A stretch of DNA of 64,000 nt from Cognatishimia sp. WU-CL00825 (lineage in GTDB: Bacteria > Pseudomonadota > Alphaproteobacteria > Rhodobacterales > Rhodobacteraceae): assembly GCF_040364665.1 (NCBI RefSeq), contig NZ_BAABWX010000001.1:930001-994000 (forward strand), in the 5' to 3' direction. Below, piece by piece: positions 9,143 through 18,249 of this stretch (positions are counted from its first letter, which is position 1; every line of letters starts with the position of its first letter). The notes under the pieces were generated by a model. That model made no database searches and had not been told where the DNA came from. It saw nothing but the letters and a program-made list of their open reading frames with translations. A program made the translations under genes and the position numbers.

Positions 9143-9982
9143 CTATTTTGACGATTTATTGCCACAGACAACCCGATCGCGCCCATCTAAGTCGGGCAAA
9201 ACCCGGACGTCCTTTAACCCGGCGCGCATGAATATGTCGCAAACATCCCGCCCTTGTTTCCAGCCAATCTCGACCATCAGCGTACCATTGTCGGCCAAAT
9301 GAGCTTTGGCATCTTTTGCAAGCGTCACATAAGGCGACAGCCCATCGCCACCCGGCGTTAACGCCAAATGTGGGTCATGCAGGGCCACATCCGGGTCAAG
9401 AACCGTCATTTCCTGATCGGTAATATAGGGTGGATTGGACACAATCAGATCAAACTCCCCGGCAATCTCTGCGAACCAATCCGACTGTACCAAGGTCAAA
9501 CGATCTTGCACCCCGTGCGTCGTGGCATTTCTGCCAGAAACCGCAAGGCAGGCCGCGCTGATATCGCAGGCCACGGCTTGCGCTGTGGGCCATTCCGTCA
9601 GCAAGGTCACCGCAATAATGCCGCTGCCACATCCCAGATCTATCAACCGTTTGGGCACAGGCAGCTCTAACGCCGCAGCAATCAGGCATTCGGTTTCTGG
9701 TCTGGGGTCAAGCACGTCCGGCGTCACCTCAAAGTCACGCCCCCAAAAGCTGCGCCGCCCCAAGATGCGCGACACGGGTTCGCGCGCCACACGCCGCGCC
9801 AGAAATTGATGAAATGTGCCCGCTTGGGATTCTGTGATTTCCAGGTCAGGTTCCAACGTCATGCGTGCCACTGGCAGACCGACCACCTCGGCCAACAGCA
9901 AACGCGCATCGCGTTCAGGTCCCGGAATACCCGCCTCACGCAAGGCACGCGTGCCCTGCATCAAAACCTGCCGCAATTGCAT
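9143..9982 (-). CDS. prmC: Release factor glutamine N5-methyltransferase PrmC
   Basis: PrmC methylates the glutamine of the GGQ motif in release factors 1 and 2, which speeds peptide release. The protein (279 residues) shows the SAM loop LIDLGCGSGIIA (about 113-124) and the catalytic motif NPPYIT (183-188), plus the N-terminal helical release-factor-binding domain. The ATG at 9982 overlaps the last base of the prfA stop; a GTG one codon upstream is also possible. Encoding it directly after its substrate prfA is the classical arrangement. Confidence 0.94.
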   Translation of the reverse strand: MQLRQVLMQGTRALREAGIPGPERDARLLLAEVVGLPVARMTLEPDLEITESQAGTFHQFLARRVAREPVSRILGRRSFWGRDFEVTPDVLDPRPETECLIAAALELPVPKRLIDLGCGSGIIAVTLLTEWPTAQAVACDISAACLAVSGRNATTHGVQDRLTLVQSDWFAEIAGEFDLIVSNPPYITDQEMTVLDPDVALHDPHLALTPGGDGLSPYVTLAKDAKAHLADNGTLMVEIGWKQGRDVCDIFMRAGLKDVRVLPDLDGRDRVVCGNKSSK

Positions 9983-11034
9983 CACTGCATTTCAGCCAAT
10001 TGTGTGGCCTGATCATCCGCTGTCAGCGCATCAACAATTTCGTCCAAATCGCCCTGCATGATCTGGTCCAGCTTATAAAGCGTCAGGTTGATGCGGTGAT
10101 CTGACATGCGACCTTGCGGGAAATTATAGGTGCGGATGCGTTCAGAACGATCCCCCGACCCCACTTGGCTTTTGCGGCTGTCAGAGCGTTCGTCATGCAA
10201 CCGTTGGCGTTCTGCGTCATACAGACGGGTTTTTAAAACACCCATGGCAATTTCACGGTTGCGGTGTTGGGATTTTTCGGCCGACACCACCACAATCCCC
10301 GACGGAATATGGGTGATGCGCACCGCAGAATCGGTGGTGTTCACGTGCTGCCCACCAGAGCCAGAGGCCCGCATGGTATCAATGCGAATATCACCAGCCT
10401 CAATGTTGATATCAACGTCTTGGGCTTCTGGCAGAACCGCGACCGTCGCCGCCGATGTATGCACACGTCCACCGCTTTCGGTTTCAGGCACCCGCTGCAC
10501 CCGATGCACACCGCTTTCATATTTCAGACGCGCAAAAACATTCTCGCCTTTGATATTGGCGATACATTCCTTGATCCCGCCCAGCTCGGTTTCGTTCAGC
10601 TCAACGATGTCAAAGCTCCAGCCGCGTTTCTCGGAATAACGCTGATACATGCGCAGCAAATCACCGGCAAACAGGGCCGCTTCATCACCGCCAGTGCCCG
10701 GGCGAATTTCAATCATCGCCGGGCGCGCATCTGCCTCATCTTTGGGCAAAAGCGCCAATTGCAACGCCTTTTCGATTTCCGGCAACTGCGCTTTAAGTTG
10801 CGGCAGCTCTTCCTCGGCCAACTCCCGCATATCAGCGTCGTCCATCATCAATTCAGCCTCTTCCAGATCCGCAAGCAATTGTTTGTATGCTGCAATCTGT
10901 TCCACCACCGGCTTGATGTCGGAATACTCTTTGGCCAGAGCCGCAATGTCTGCGCCTGCTGTGCCTTCTGCCATCTGCGCTTCAAGAAACTCAAAGCGTT
11001 GGGCAATCTGTTCTAAACGATCAAAAGGAACCAT
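9982..11034 (-). CDS. prfA: Peptide chain release factor 1
   Basis: RF1 recognises UAG and UAA and triggers hydrolysis of the finished peptide. In this 350-residue protein the catalytic GGQ is at 227-229 within [16 protein letters not shown], and the stop-codon-reading PxT motif is PET at 183-185, which distinguishes RF1 from RF2 (SPF). I start at ATG 11034 because AAGGAAGG lies seven bases upstream; a frame seven codons longer has no ribosome site. It heads the prfA-prmC pair on the minus strand. Confidence 0.95.
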   Translation of the reverse strand: MVPFDRLEQIAQRFEFLEAQMAEGTAGADIAALAKEYSDIKPVVEQIAAYKQLLADLEEAELMMDDADMRELAEEELPQLKAQLPEIEKALQLALLPKDEADARPAMIEIRPGTGGDEAALFAGDLLRMYQRYSEKRGWSFDIVELNETELGGIKECIANIKGENVFARLKYESGVHRVQRVPETESGGRVHTSAATVAVLPEAQDVDINIEAGDIRIDTMRASGSGGQHVNTTDSAVRITHIPSGIVVVSAEKSQHRNREIAMGVLKTRLYDAERQRLHDERSDSRKSQVGSGDRSERIRTYNFPQGRMSDHRINLTLYKLDQIMQGDLDEIVDALTADDQATQLAEMQ

Positions 11035-11095
11035 GGGGCTACCTTCCTTATCCAAGGGATTTGGTCAAGGCCCCAAGCTGTGATACACTCTGAGG

Positions 11096-11398
11096 ATGCA
11101 AAAACTTGGTCTATCTTTGTTGATTTTGATGCTGGCGGGGCCTTTGTTGGCCGATGTGACCGCCCCGAGTGGCCGCACCATCGATTGCTTTTGCACCGAT
11201 AAGACCGGCAGCCGTGTCGAACTAGGTGAATTTATCTGCCTGCAAGTCGACGGGCGCATGTTCATGGCGCAGTGCCAGATGTCGCTGAATGTCCCGATGT
11301 GGCGCGAGATTTCACCGGGCTGCCTGAGTTCCGATCTGAACGGCGGGCAAAGCAGCAACCCATCGATCCAAACGGGCAGCGTTGACGCCAAAATCTGA
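11096..11398 (+). CDS. Small secreted cysteine-containing protein, unknown
   Basis: A 100-residue protein with a clear signal peptide (MQKLGLSLLILMLAGPLLA, cleavage about residue 19) and a mature part with five cysteines (in CFC, ICL, QCQ and GCL), so probably disulfide-bonded in the periplasm. I do not recognise a domain. Its last 87 bases overlap the convergent DUF1499 gene. The signal peptide, cysteine pattern and position divergent from prfA argue it is real, but the overlap lowers confidence. Confidence 0.6.
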   Translation: MQKLGLSLLILMLAGPLLADVTAPSGRTIDCFCTDKTGSRVELGEFICLQVDGRMFMAQCQMSLNVPMWREISPGCLSSDLNGGQSSNPSIQTGSVDAKI

Positions 11399-11758
11399 CT
11401 TGCCAAACCGCAGACGCCCATAGACCACCAGCCCTTTGTCGGTGGTCTGAAGGGTTGTGTAGTCCGGAAAGCCTAATAACTTGCTGCGGGTCACAAAGGT
11501 GATCATGCCGTCAGACACAGCGCCTGCCAGCACTTTTGTATGCGGTTCTGCCAAAATGATATCCTGTAATACTGCCAATGTCTGGGCCGACCCGGGCACA
11601 ATCCGCACCGCACCACCAGCCAAGGCCTGTGCCTGTACACTTGCAGGCCCAACATGCCAGATCTCGGCACGACTTGGCGCAAAACGCACATAGGCCAACG
11701 CCAAGACCAAAAGGCCCACGAGCCCTGCCAAAAACAATCCCATCTTATTGCGTGCCAC
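11312..11758 (-). CDS. DUF1499 family membrane-anchored protein
   Basis: A 148-residue protein with one N-terminal transmembrane anchor (about residues 7-24, LFLAGLVGLLVLALAYV) and a soluble part carrying the DUF1499 signature VTRSKLLGFPDYTTLQ near residue 95. The function of this family is unknown. I use the GTG at 11758 because AAAGGACA lies just upstream; an ATG five codons later is possible. The 3' end overlaps the convergent small secreted-protein gene by 87 bases. Confidence 0.8.
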   Translation of the reverse strand: MARNKMGLFLAGLVGLLVLALAYVRFAPSRAEIWHVGPASVQAQALAGGAVRIVPGSAQTLAVLQDIILAEPHTKVLAGAVSDGMITFVTRSKLLGFPDYTTLQTTDKGLVVYGRLRFGKSDFGVNAARLDRWVAALPAVQIGTQAAR

Positions 11759-11916
11759 CCGATGTCCTTTGATGCCAAGGCCTCAGATAGGCCTGAGAGG
11801 GGCAAAAGAAAATGCCGGCTTTGATTGACCTCACGGCACCCTGCCCCCGCGCGGCTCTTTACTCTGCCAAACTTCTGATTTCAGATGCGCCCAGATAACG
11901 ACAGGACAGCAATCCC

Positions 11917-12738
11917 ATGGCAGATGATTCTCTTATTCACAATCCCAAGGGCGGCATGCCGCGACTGCTTGAAATCATGCGTTGCCTGCGCGATCCGCTA
12001 ACCGGCTGCCCCTGGGATATTGAACAAGATTTCAACACCATTGCGCCCTACACCATAGAAGAGGCCTACGAGGTGGCTGATGCGATCGAGCGCGAAGCTT
12101 GGGACGAGCTGAAGGGCGAGCTGGGCGATTTGTTGTTTCAATCAGTGTTTCACGCCCAAATGGCCAGTGAAAAGGGCCTGTTCAGCTTTGACGAGGTGGC
12201 CGACACCATGTCAGACAAAATGGTGGCCCGGCATCCGCATGTGTTTGGCGATGAAAATCGCGACAAATCCGCAGAGCAACAAACCAAAGATTGGGAAACC
12301 ATCAAGGCCGCCGAGCGCGCTGCCAAGGCGCAACAAGGCACGCTTGATGGGGTCGCAGTAGGCCTGCCCGCACTTTTGCGGGCGGTAAAGCTGCAAAAAC
12401 GTGCGGCGCGCGTGGGCTTTGACTGGCCCGATGTCTCACATGTGATCGATAAAATCATCGAAGAAAGCCACGAGCTGGTCGAGGCCCGCGATACGCTGAC
12501 CCAGTCCGAAGTCGAGGAAGAATTTGGTGATCTGTTGTTTGTGATGGCCAATTTGGCCCGGCACATGAACGTCGAACCCGAGGCCGCCCTGCGTGCCACA
12601 AATGCCAAATTTATCAGGCGTTTTGAAAAGGTTGAAGCAAAACTGGCAGCGCGCGGAAAGTCCCCTAGCCAATCCGATCTGGCGGAAATGGACGCGCTAT
12701 GGGACGTGGTGAAACGCGAAGAAAAAGCCAATGGCTAA
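11917..12738 (+). CDS. mazG: Nucleoside triphosphate pyrophosphohydrolase MazG
   Basis: MazG hydrolyses NTPs and dNTPs to monophosphates and pyrophosphate, cleaning up aberrant nucleotides. The 273-residue protein has the two tandem MazG folds: the first with GCPWDIEQ, EEAYEVADAI and ELKGELGDLLFQ, the second with EESHELVEARD and EVEEEFGDLLFV. The acidic EExxE...ExxD patterns bind Mg2+. Start ATG 11917 follows GACAGCAATCCC with only a weak site. It is a single gene followed by an iron-uptake transcription unit. Confidence 0.94.
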   Translation: MADDSLIHNPKGGMPRLLEIMRCLRDPLTGCPWDIEQDFNTIAPYTIEEAYEVADAIEREAWDELKGELGDLLFQSVFHAQMASEKGLFSFDEVADTMSDKMVARHPHVFGDENRDKSAEQQTKDWETIKAAERAAKAQQGTLDGVAVGLPALLRAVKLQKRAARVGFDWPDVSHVIDKIIEESHELVEARDTLTQSEVEEEFGDLLFVMANLARHMNVEPEAALRATNAKFIRRFEKVEAKLAARGKSPSQSDLAEMDALWDVVKREEKANG

Positions 12739-12745
12739 GGCATAA

Positions 12746-12772
12746 AATACCTGACTACAAATATCAGGTATT
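12746..12772. promoter_or_regulatory. 27-bp dyad operator, iron-rhodo-box type
   Basis: A perfect 9-bp inverted repeat, AATACCTGA and TCAGGTATT, flanks a nine-base spacer. The core reads TGA-N9-TCA, the pattern described for RirA iron-rhodo-boxes in alphaproteobacteria. Its right end touches a candidate -35 (TTGACC, 12771-12776) 17 bases before a weak -10 (TTAAAG, 12794-12799). It sits 61 bases before an iron(III)-binding protein gene, so iron-dependent repression is likely. The regulator's identity is inferred. Confidence 0.65.
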
Positions 12773-12832
12773 GACCCGACTAAAAAACTCGGATTAAAGA
12801 CGGCCAACGAAACACAAACGAATGGTATAGAC

Positions 12833-13846
12833 ATGTTCGCGACACTCAAGAACACAGCCTTCGCAGCCGCCGCTACGATGATCGCCCTGCCCGCATTTGC
12901 AGATGAGGTAAATGTTTACTCGTATCGCCAGCCAGAGCTGATCAAGCCGCTGACCGATGCGTTCACCGCAGAAACGGGCATCAAAGTGAATGTTGCCTAT
13001 CTGGCAAAAGGTATGATCGAACGTCTTGAAGCCGAAGGCGCGCGTTCGCCTGCTGATGTGATCCTGACCGTTGATATTTCCCGCCTTGCTGGCGTGGTAA
13101 ATGCCGGCCTGACGCAAGCGGTTGAAAGCGAAACGCTGACTGCCAACGTGCCCGCCCAATACCGTGACCCAGAAAACCACTGGTTTGGCCTGACCACCCG
13201 CGCCCGCATCGTCTATGCGTCCAAAGACCGTGTGGCCGACGGTGAGGTCACCACCTACGAAGATCTGGCTGACCCCAAGTGGAACGGCCGTATCTGTATC
13301 CGCTCTGGCACCAATGCCTATAATGTGGCGCTGACCTCTGCGGTCCTGCACCACAACGGCGAAGCCGCCACAACCGCTTGGCTTGAGGGCGTAAAAGCCA
13401 ACCTGGCCCGCAAACCCCAGGGCAACGACCGCGCTCAGGTCAAAGCCATCTGGGCTGGCGAATGTGACATCTCTGTGGGCAACACCTACTACATGGGCAA
13501 AATGCTGGCGGATGAGGAACAAAAAGCCTGGGCCGACAGCGTAAACGTGATCTTCCCCACATTTGAAAACGGCGGCACCCATGTGAATGTTTCTGGCGTT
13601 GCCATGACAAAATCAGCGCCAAACAAAGACGCGGCCCTGAAAATGATGGAATTCCTGACCTCTCCAAAAGCGCAGGAAATCTACGCCGAAGCGAACTTTG
13701 AATATCCAATCGCCGAAGGCACCCAAGCCATTGACCTGGTCAAGAACTGGGGCAGCTTCACACCAGATGACGTCAACCTGATGACATTGGCCGCAAAACG
13801 CGACGCGGCTCTTAAGTTGGTGGATATCGTCGATTTTGACGGCTGA
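12833..13846 (+). CDS. Iron(III) ABC transporter substrate-binding protein
   Basis: A periplasmic binding protein of the FbpA/AfuA/FutA family (337 residues). The signal peptide ends at ALPAFA (residue 23). The mature protein starts DEVNVYSYRQPELIKPL, and the adjacent tyrosines Y219-Y220 in VGNTYYMGKM match the iron-coordinating pair of the family, with further tyrosines near the N-terminus. It would capture Fe3+ for an inner-membrane permease and ATPase, but no fbpB/fbpC gene is next to it: a terminator follows at once. The upstream dyad suggests iron control. The substrate could be an iron chelate and not the free ion. Confidence 0.88.
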   Translation: MFATLKNTAFAAAATMIALPAFADEVNVYSYRQPELIKPLTDAFTAETGIKVNVAYLAKGMIERLEAEGARSPADVILTVDISRLAGVVNAGLTQAVESETLTANVPAQYRDPENHWFGLTTRARIVYASKDRVADGEVTTYEDLADPKWNGRICIRSGTNAYNVALTSAVLHHNGEAATTAWLEGVKANLARKPQGNDRAQVKAIWAGECDISVGNTYYMGKMLADEEQKAWADSVNVIFPTFENGGTHVNVSGVAMTKSAPNKDAALKMMEFLTSPKAQEIYAEANFEYPIAEGTQAIDLVKNWGSFTPDDVNLMTLAAKRDAALKLVDIVDFDG

Positions 13847-13872
13847 CACGTGATCATTTCACACTGACAATC

Positions 13873-13895
13873 AGGGCACCTTCGGGTGCCCTTTT
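13873..13895 (+). terminator. Rho-independent terminator of the iron-binding protein gene
   Basis: An 8-bp stem AGGGCACC/GGTGCCCT with a TTCG tetraloop is followed by a T run. It isolates the iron-binding protein as a single-gene transcript. Confidence 0.88.
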
Positions 13896-13898
13896 GCA

Positions 13899-13945
13899 TT
13901 CATCTTTCCCGAAATACTCCGGGGGTCTGGGGGCTGGCCCCCAGA
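13899..13945. repeat. Dispersed repeat element, copy 1
   Basis: A 27-base core (TTCATCTTTCCCGAAATACT, then CCGGGGG; 13899-13925) is followed by a hairpin with an 8-bp stem TCTGGGGG/CCCCCAGA (13926-13945). The core matches 25064-25090 at 25 of 27 positions. Both copies stand just downstream of a gene end. From memory, similar CTTTCCCGAAATACTCCGGGG elements recur between genes in Roseobacter-group genomes; this was not searched. Confidence 0.75.
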
Positions 13946-14053
13946 GCGTCCCCATATCAGCCCGCAAGCAAACCATCGCCACCCAAGGGCTTTCTGCTGG
14001 ACATCCCACCGACCAGCACCCAAGGTTGAAACAACGCTCTTCAAAGGCAAAAA

Positions 14054-15004
14054 ATGTCCGGCACCCCACGCAAAATAATCATCGACACAGACCCCGGCCA
14101 AGACGACGCGGCGGCAATCTTTCTGGCCTTGGCCAGCCCCCAAGATCTGACGGTTCTGGGCATCACCACAGTTGCGGGCAATGTGCCGCTAGATCTCACC
14201 CAGAAAAACGCCCGTATTGTCTGTGAATGGGCCGGTTGGCCTGACACCAAAGTCTTTGCGGGCTGTGAGGCTCCAATGACGCGCAAGCTTGTCACCGCCG
14301 AACATGTGCATGGCAAAACCGGTCTGGATGGTCCCGCCCAGCTGCCTGAACCAAAAATGCCGCTGCAAACCCAGCACGCCGTTGATTTCATTATCCAAAC
14401 CCTGCGCGAAGAACCGGATCAAAGCGTCACCCTTTGCACGCTTGGGCCGCTGACAAACATCGGCACCGCCTTTAAACAGGCCCCCGATATCGTCAGCCGT
14501 GTGCGCGAAATCGTCATGATGGGCGGTGCGTATTTTGAGGTTGGCAACATCACCCCGGCAGCAGAGTTCAATATCTACGTTGACCCTCAGGCCGCCGATA
14601 TCGTGTTTCGCTCGGGTCGCCCCCTGACCGTCATGCCGTTGGATGTCACCCATAAGGCACTAACAACCAAAGCCCGCATTCAGGCGATGCGCGACACTGC
14701 CACGACCGCGGGGATCGCCATGGCAGACATGACCGCATTTTTTGAACGGTTTGACGTGGATAAATACGGCTCTCAAGGTGCCCCCTTGCATGACCCCTGC
14801 GTCATCGCCTATTTGCTGCAACCCGACCTGTTTTCTGGCCGCCATGTGAACGTGATGATCGAAACCTCTTCTGATCTGACCCTTGGCATGACAGTCGCAG
14901 ACTGGTGGGGCGTCACCGACCGTAAACCTAATGCACAATTCATGGATCAGATTGACGCTGATCGCTTCTTTGCGCTTTTGACCGAAAGACTGGCCCGCCT
15001 ATGA
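14054..15004 (+). CDS. Inosine-uridine preferring nucleoside hydrolase
   Basis: This family cleaves the N-glycosidic bond of ribonucleosides to free base and ribose. The 316-residue protein has the Ca2+-binding aspartate cluster DTDPGQDDA (11-19), HGKTGLDG, and the central block VREIVMMGGAYFEVGNITPAAEFNIYVDPQAA with the substrate-binding Asn and Glu residues. There is no signal peptide, so it acts in the cytoplasm, most likely in nucleoside salvage. It overlaps the following acetyltransferase gene by ATGA. The exact base preference cannot be read from sequence. Confidence 0.93.
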   Translation: MSGTPRKIIIDTDPGQDDAAAIFLALASPQDLTVLGITTVAGNVPLDLTQKNARIVCEWAGWPDTKVFAGCEAPMTRKLVTAEHVHGKTGLDGPAQLPEPKMPLQTQHAVDFIIQTLREEPDQSVTLCTLGPLTNIGTAFKQAPDIVSRVREIVMMGGAYFEVGNITPAAEFNIYVDPQAADIVFRSGRPLTVMPLDVTHKALTTKARIQAMRDTATTAGIAMADMTAFFERFDVDKYGSQGAPLHDPCVIAYLLQPDLFSGRHVNVMIETSSDLTLGMTVADWWGVTDRKPNAQFMDQIDADRFFALLTERLARL

Positions 15005-15450
15005 GCACCGCCCTGCATCTGGCAAAACCAGCTGATCTGCCCAAGCTCATGCCGCTTGTGACAGCCTTTCACCGCGAGTTGGATTTGAGCACTGAAGAGA
15101 CCGCATTGGAACGCGCCATCATTCCGCTGCTTAATGGCTCGCCCTATGGCGCGGTCTATCTCATGGGACCGGCCCGCGCACCGATTGGCTATGTGACGCT
15201 GACGTTTGGCTGGTCGATCGAATTTGGCGGTATGGATTGCTTTATTGACGAAATCTTTGTGCGCCCTGGCGTGCGCGGGCGCGGCATGGCGCTTGATGCT
15301 TTGGTGTCGCTGCGTAACATGCTGAAATCGGCTGACGTTCAGGCCATCCACCTCGAGGTCGAACGCGACAATAAAGATGTGCAACGGCTTTATGGTCGGG
15401 CCCATTTCAAACTGCGGGACCGCTTTTCACTGATGAGCCTCAAGCTCTGA
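15001..15450 (+). CDS. GNAT family N-acetyltransferase
   Basis: A single-domain GNAT protein of 149 residues. The acetyl-CoA-binding motif A is visible as IDEIFVRPGVRGRGMALDAL (about 81-100), followed by a motif-B-like segment with LEVERDNKDVQRLYGRAHF. The acceptor substrate is unknown. Its start overlaps the stop of the nucleoside hydrolase gene, so the two are co-translated, but a functional link is not obvious. Confidence 0.87.
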   Translation: MSTALHLAKPADLPKLMPLVTAFHRELDLSTEETALERAIIPLLNGSPYGAVYLMGPARAPIGYVTLTFGWSIEFGGMDCFIDEIFVRPGVRGRGMALDALVSLRNMLKSADVQAIHLEVERDNKDVQRLYGRAHFKLRDRFSLMSLKL

Positions 15451-15487
15451 ACTGGCCCCCCCACAATATCCCCCCTATATAGGTTTC

Positions 15488-16906
15488 ATGACCCTATCCA
15501 TTCCCTTTGATAACGCCTATGCGCGCCTGCCGGCACAGCTGTTTTCCTTGCAGATGCCGACACCCGTCAGCGCCCCGCGTCTGATTGCCTTTAACCACAA
15601 TCTTGCGGCGCAGTTGGGCATCACCGGCTACGACGACAGTGAAGAACTCGCGCAGGTCTTTGCTGGCAACGAGACCCCAGCCAGGGCCAAACCCTTGGCC
15701 CAGCTATACGCAGGACACCAGTTTGGGCATTGGAACCCGCAATTGGGCGACGGGCGCGCAGTTCTTCTGGGCGATCTCAACACCGATCAAGGGCGGTTTG
15801 ATATCCAGCTCAAAGGCTCTGGTCCAACCCCTTACAGCCGCAACGGCGATGGCCGTGCTTGGCTTGGTCCGGTGTTGCGCGAATATTTACTGTCAGAAGC
15901 CATGCACGCGCTTGGCATTCCGACCACACGCGCCTTGGCTGCTGTTGAAACCGGCCAACCCGTGCAGCGTGAAAAAGTGCTGCCTGGCGCGGTGATCACC
16001 CGCGTTGCTGCAAGCCATATCCGCGTGGGCACGTTTCAGGTGCTTGCGGCCCGTCAGGACATAGAAGGCCTGCGCGCACTGTTTGAACATGCCGTAGATC
16101 GCCATTACCCAACAGCCACCACACCGCTGGACTTTCTGAAAGCGGTGATCGCCGCGCAGGCCAGCCTCGTTGCCAAATGGCTGTCTGTGGGCTTTATCCA
16201 CGGGGTCATGAACACCGACAATTGCGCCATTTCAGGTGAAACCATCGACTATGGCCCCTGCGCCTTTATGGATAATTTCCATCAAATGACGGTGTTTTCC
16301 TCGATAGATCGCAAGGGCCGCTATGCCTATGGCAACCAGCCTGACATCATCGTTTGGAACATGGCGCAACTAGCGACATCATTGGTGCCATTGATGCCGG
16401 ACGCCGATCAGGCTGTTACAGATTTCACCGCGGCCATTCACGCCATGCCAGAGCTTATTCGTCATAATTGGCGCCGCGCGTTTGGGGCCAAACTTGGTCT
16501 GGCAAATCCCACAGAAAAAGACGACGCGCTGATCAATGGCTTACTGCACATGATGTCAGAACAAAGCGCCGATTTCACCAACACGTTCCGGGCCTTGTCA
16601 CATGGCAGCGCGCGCGATCAATTCACCGATCAAGCGGCGTATATATCCTGGCACGAAACTTGGGAAAACCGATTGAATACAATGGATAACCCTGAAAACC
16701 TCATGCGGATGTCAAACCCATATCTGATCCCGCGCAACCACCAGGTCGAAGCGGTGATCCAAGCGGGCGTCAACGCAGATTTTGCCCCCTTCCACCGGTT
16801 ACACGCAGCCTTGGCCGCACCGTTTCAAGGCACGGCGGACACAAGCGACCTTACAGCGCCACCTGCCGAAAACGAGCGGGTTTTGGCCACGTTCTGCGGC
16901 ACTTAA
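15488..16906 (+). CDS. selO: Protein adenylyltransferase SelO (YdiU family)
   Basis: SelO is a kinase-fold pseudokinase that transfers AMP from ATP to Ser/Thr/Tyr residues of target proteins, with a proposed role in redox stress. The 472-residue protein matches the bacterial family length (E. coli about 478). Family segments are GHQFGHWNPQLGDGRAVLLG, QLKGSGPTPYSRNGDGRAWL, LREYLLSEAMHALGIPTTRAL and the metal-binding NTDNCAISGETIDYGPCAFMD. It appears to be a single gene, 37 bases after the acetyltransferase. Confidence 0.93.
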   Translation: MTLSIPFDNAYARLPAQLFSLQMPTPVSAPRLIAFNHNLAAQLGITGYDDSEELAQVFAGNETPARAKPLAQLYAGHQFGHWNPQLGDGRAVLLGDLNTDQGRFDIQLKGSGPTPYSRNGDGRAWLGPVLREYLLSEAMHALGIPTTRALAAVETGQPVQREKVLPGAVITRVAASHIRVGTFQVLAARQDIEGLRALFEHAVDRHYPTATTPLDFLKAVIAAQASLVAKWLSVGFIHGVMNTDNCAISGETIDYGPCAFMDNFHQMTVFSSIDRKGRYAYGNQPDIIVWNMAQLATSLVPLMPDADQAVTDFTAAIHAMPELIRHNWRRAFGAKLGLANPTEKDDALINGLLHMMSEQSADFTNTFRALSHGSARDQFTDQAAYISWHETWENRLNTMDNPENLMRMSNPYLIPRNHQVEAVIQAGVNADFAPFHRLHAALAAPFQGTADTSDLTAPPAENERVLATFCGT

Positions 16907-16916
16907 TAGGTTGGTA

Positions 16917-16939
16917 AACCTGTGGAGTTTTCACAGGTT
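16917..16939 (+). terminator. Weak hairpin after selO
   Basis: An 8-bp stem AACCTGTG/CACAGGTT with a seven-base GAGTTTT loop lies ten bases after the selO stop. No T run follows, so termination would be weak or factor-dependent. Confidence 0.4.
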
Positions 16940-16991
16940 GCATGCTAGGCGGCTAATGTTGCCCTAAATTGCCGCGCGAAAGTGAACTGTT

Positions 16992-18239
16992 ATGAATATT
17001 TTGCAAATTACCTCATTGCTGATTGTGCTCGCCGGCGCATTTGGTGCCATCAATTACCTGTTTTTAAAACTGCCCTCTGCTATCGGAATCCTAGTGGTGG
17101 CTCTTTTGGCCAGTTTTGGCGTTCTGGGGGTGGATCTTTTGCTGCCCGATCTTGGCATTGCCACAACAGCGCGCGGGCTGATCACAAGCATCGACTTTTC
17201 TGATGCGCTGCTCGAAGGCATGCTCGGTCTGTTGCTTTTTGCGGGCGCGCTGCATGTCAAACTCGCAGATCTCAAACAACAATGGAAAGTGGTTTTCCTG
17301 ATGGCCACGCTGGGTGTGGCCCTGTCGACCTGCGTGGTGGGGGTTGGCTTTAGCTGGCTCACCGGCATGCCGCTGTTGATCGCTTTGGTGTTTGGCGCAT
17401 TGATTTCACCCACCGACCCCGTGGCCGTGCTAGGTGTTCTGCGCGAAGCAAACCTGCGCAAAACCCTTGAAACCAAAATCGCCGGGGAATCGCTGTTTAA
17501 CGATGGCGTCGGCTATGTGGTTTTTCTGGTTCTGGTAGGCATTGCCTTTCCCAGTGATGATCACCATGGGTCTGGCCTGACCGCCGCGCTCACCCTCTTT
17601 GTGCAAGAGGCCCTTGGCGGCGCACTTTTGGGTATTGTTTTGGGCTGGCTGACATTCCGCGTCATGCGCCGCATAGATGATTACAGCCTCGAAGTTCTGC
17701 TGACCCTTGGCCTGGCCTTTGGCGGCTACGAGCTTGCGGTTTATCTGCATGTCTCTGCCCCGATCATGGCGGTTTGTGCGGGGTTGTTGATTGGCGACAT
17801 TGGCACCAAACACGGTATGACAGCGCAAACCCGCCAATATGTCGACGCCTTTTGGAAACTGATCGACGAAATCCTCAATGCGGTTTTGTTCCTGATGATT
17901 GGTTTCGAGGTCTTTGCCATCGCCTTTCAGACAGATTTTCTGGTGGCCGGAGTCGCCTCGATCGCATTAGCGCTTGTTGCCCGTCTGACCGCCGTCGCAG
18001 TCCCGGTGCTTTTGTTGCGGCCGTTTCGTGAGTTCAGCCAAGGCGTGATCCCGATCATGACCTGGGGCGGCCTCAAGGGCGGCATCTCGGTGGCTTTGGC
18101 GCTGTCGCTGCCAGACAGCGAATGGAAACCGCTGATCCTGACCGCGACCTATGTGGTGGTGATCTTCTCGATTGTGGTTCAGGGTTTGACAGTGGCGCCA
18201 CTGGCCAACAAAGTGGGCCGTGAACCCGACCTGATGTAA
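16992..18239 (+). CDS. Na+/H+ antiporter, CPA1 (NhaP-like)
   Basis: A 415-residue inner-membrane protein with about 12-13 hydrophobic segments. The family markers are SPTDPVAVLGVLREA (near residue 138) and ETKIAGESLFNDGVGYVVF (near 158); the aspartates in SPTDP and FNDG are essential for cation exchange in characterised relatives. It would expel Na+ (or K+) in exchange for protons, fitting a marine habitat. There is no long C-terminal regulatory domain. The phzF-like gene starts ten bases later, so they are probably co-transcribed. Confidence 0.92.
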   Translation: MNILQITSLLIVLAGAFGAINYLFLKLPSAIGILVVALLASFGVLGVDLLLPDLGIATTARGLITSIDFSDALLEGMLGLLLFAGALHVKLADLKQQWKVVFLMATLGVALSTCVVGVGFSWLTGMPLLIALVFGALISPTDPVAVLGVLREANLRKTLETKIAGESLFNDGVGYVVFLVLVGIAFPSDDHHGSGLTAALTLFVQEALGGALLGIVLGWLTFRVMRRIDDYSLEVLLTLGLAFGGYELAVYLHVSAPIMAVCAGLLIGDIGTKHGMTAQTRQYVDAFWKLIDEILNAVLFLMIGFEVFAIAFQTDFLVAGVASIALALVARLTAVAVPVLLLRPFREFSQGVIPIMTWGGLKGGISVALALSLPDSEWKPLILTATYVVVIFSIVVQGLTVAPLANKVGREPDLM

Positions 18240-18249
18240 GGCCACCGTA

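Noticed and set aside
13854..14143. Minus-strand open frames over the repeat and nucleoside hydrolase start
   Set aside because: They span a terminator and the dispersed repeat and have no start signal or homology.
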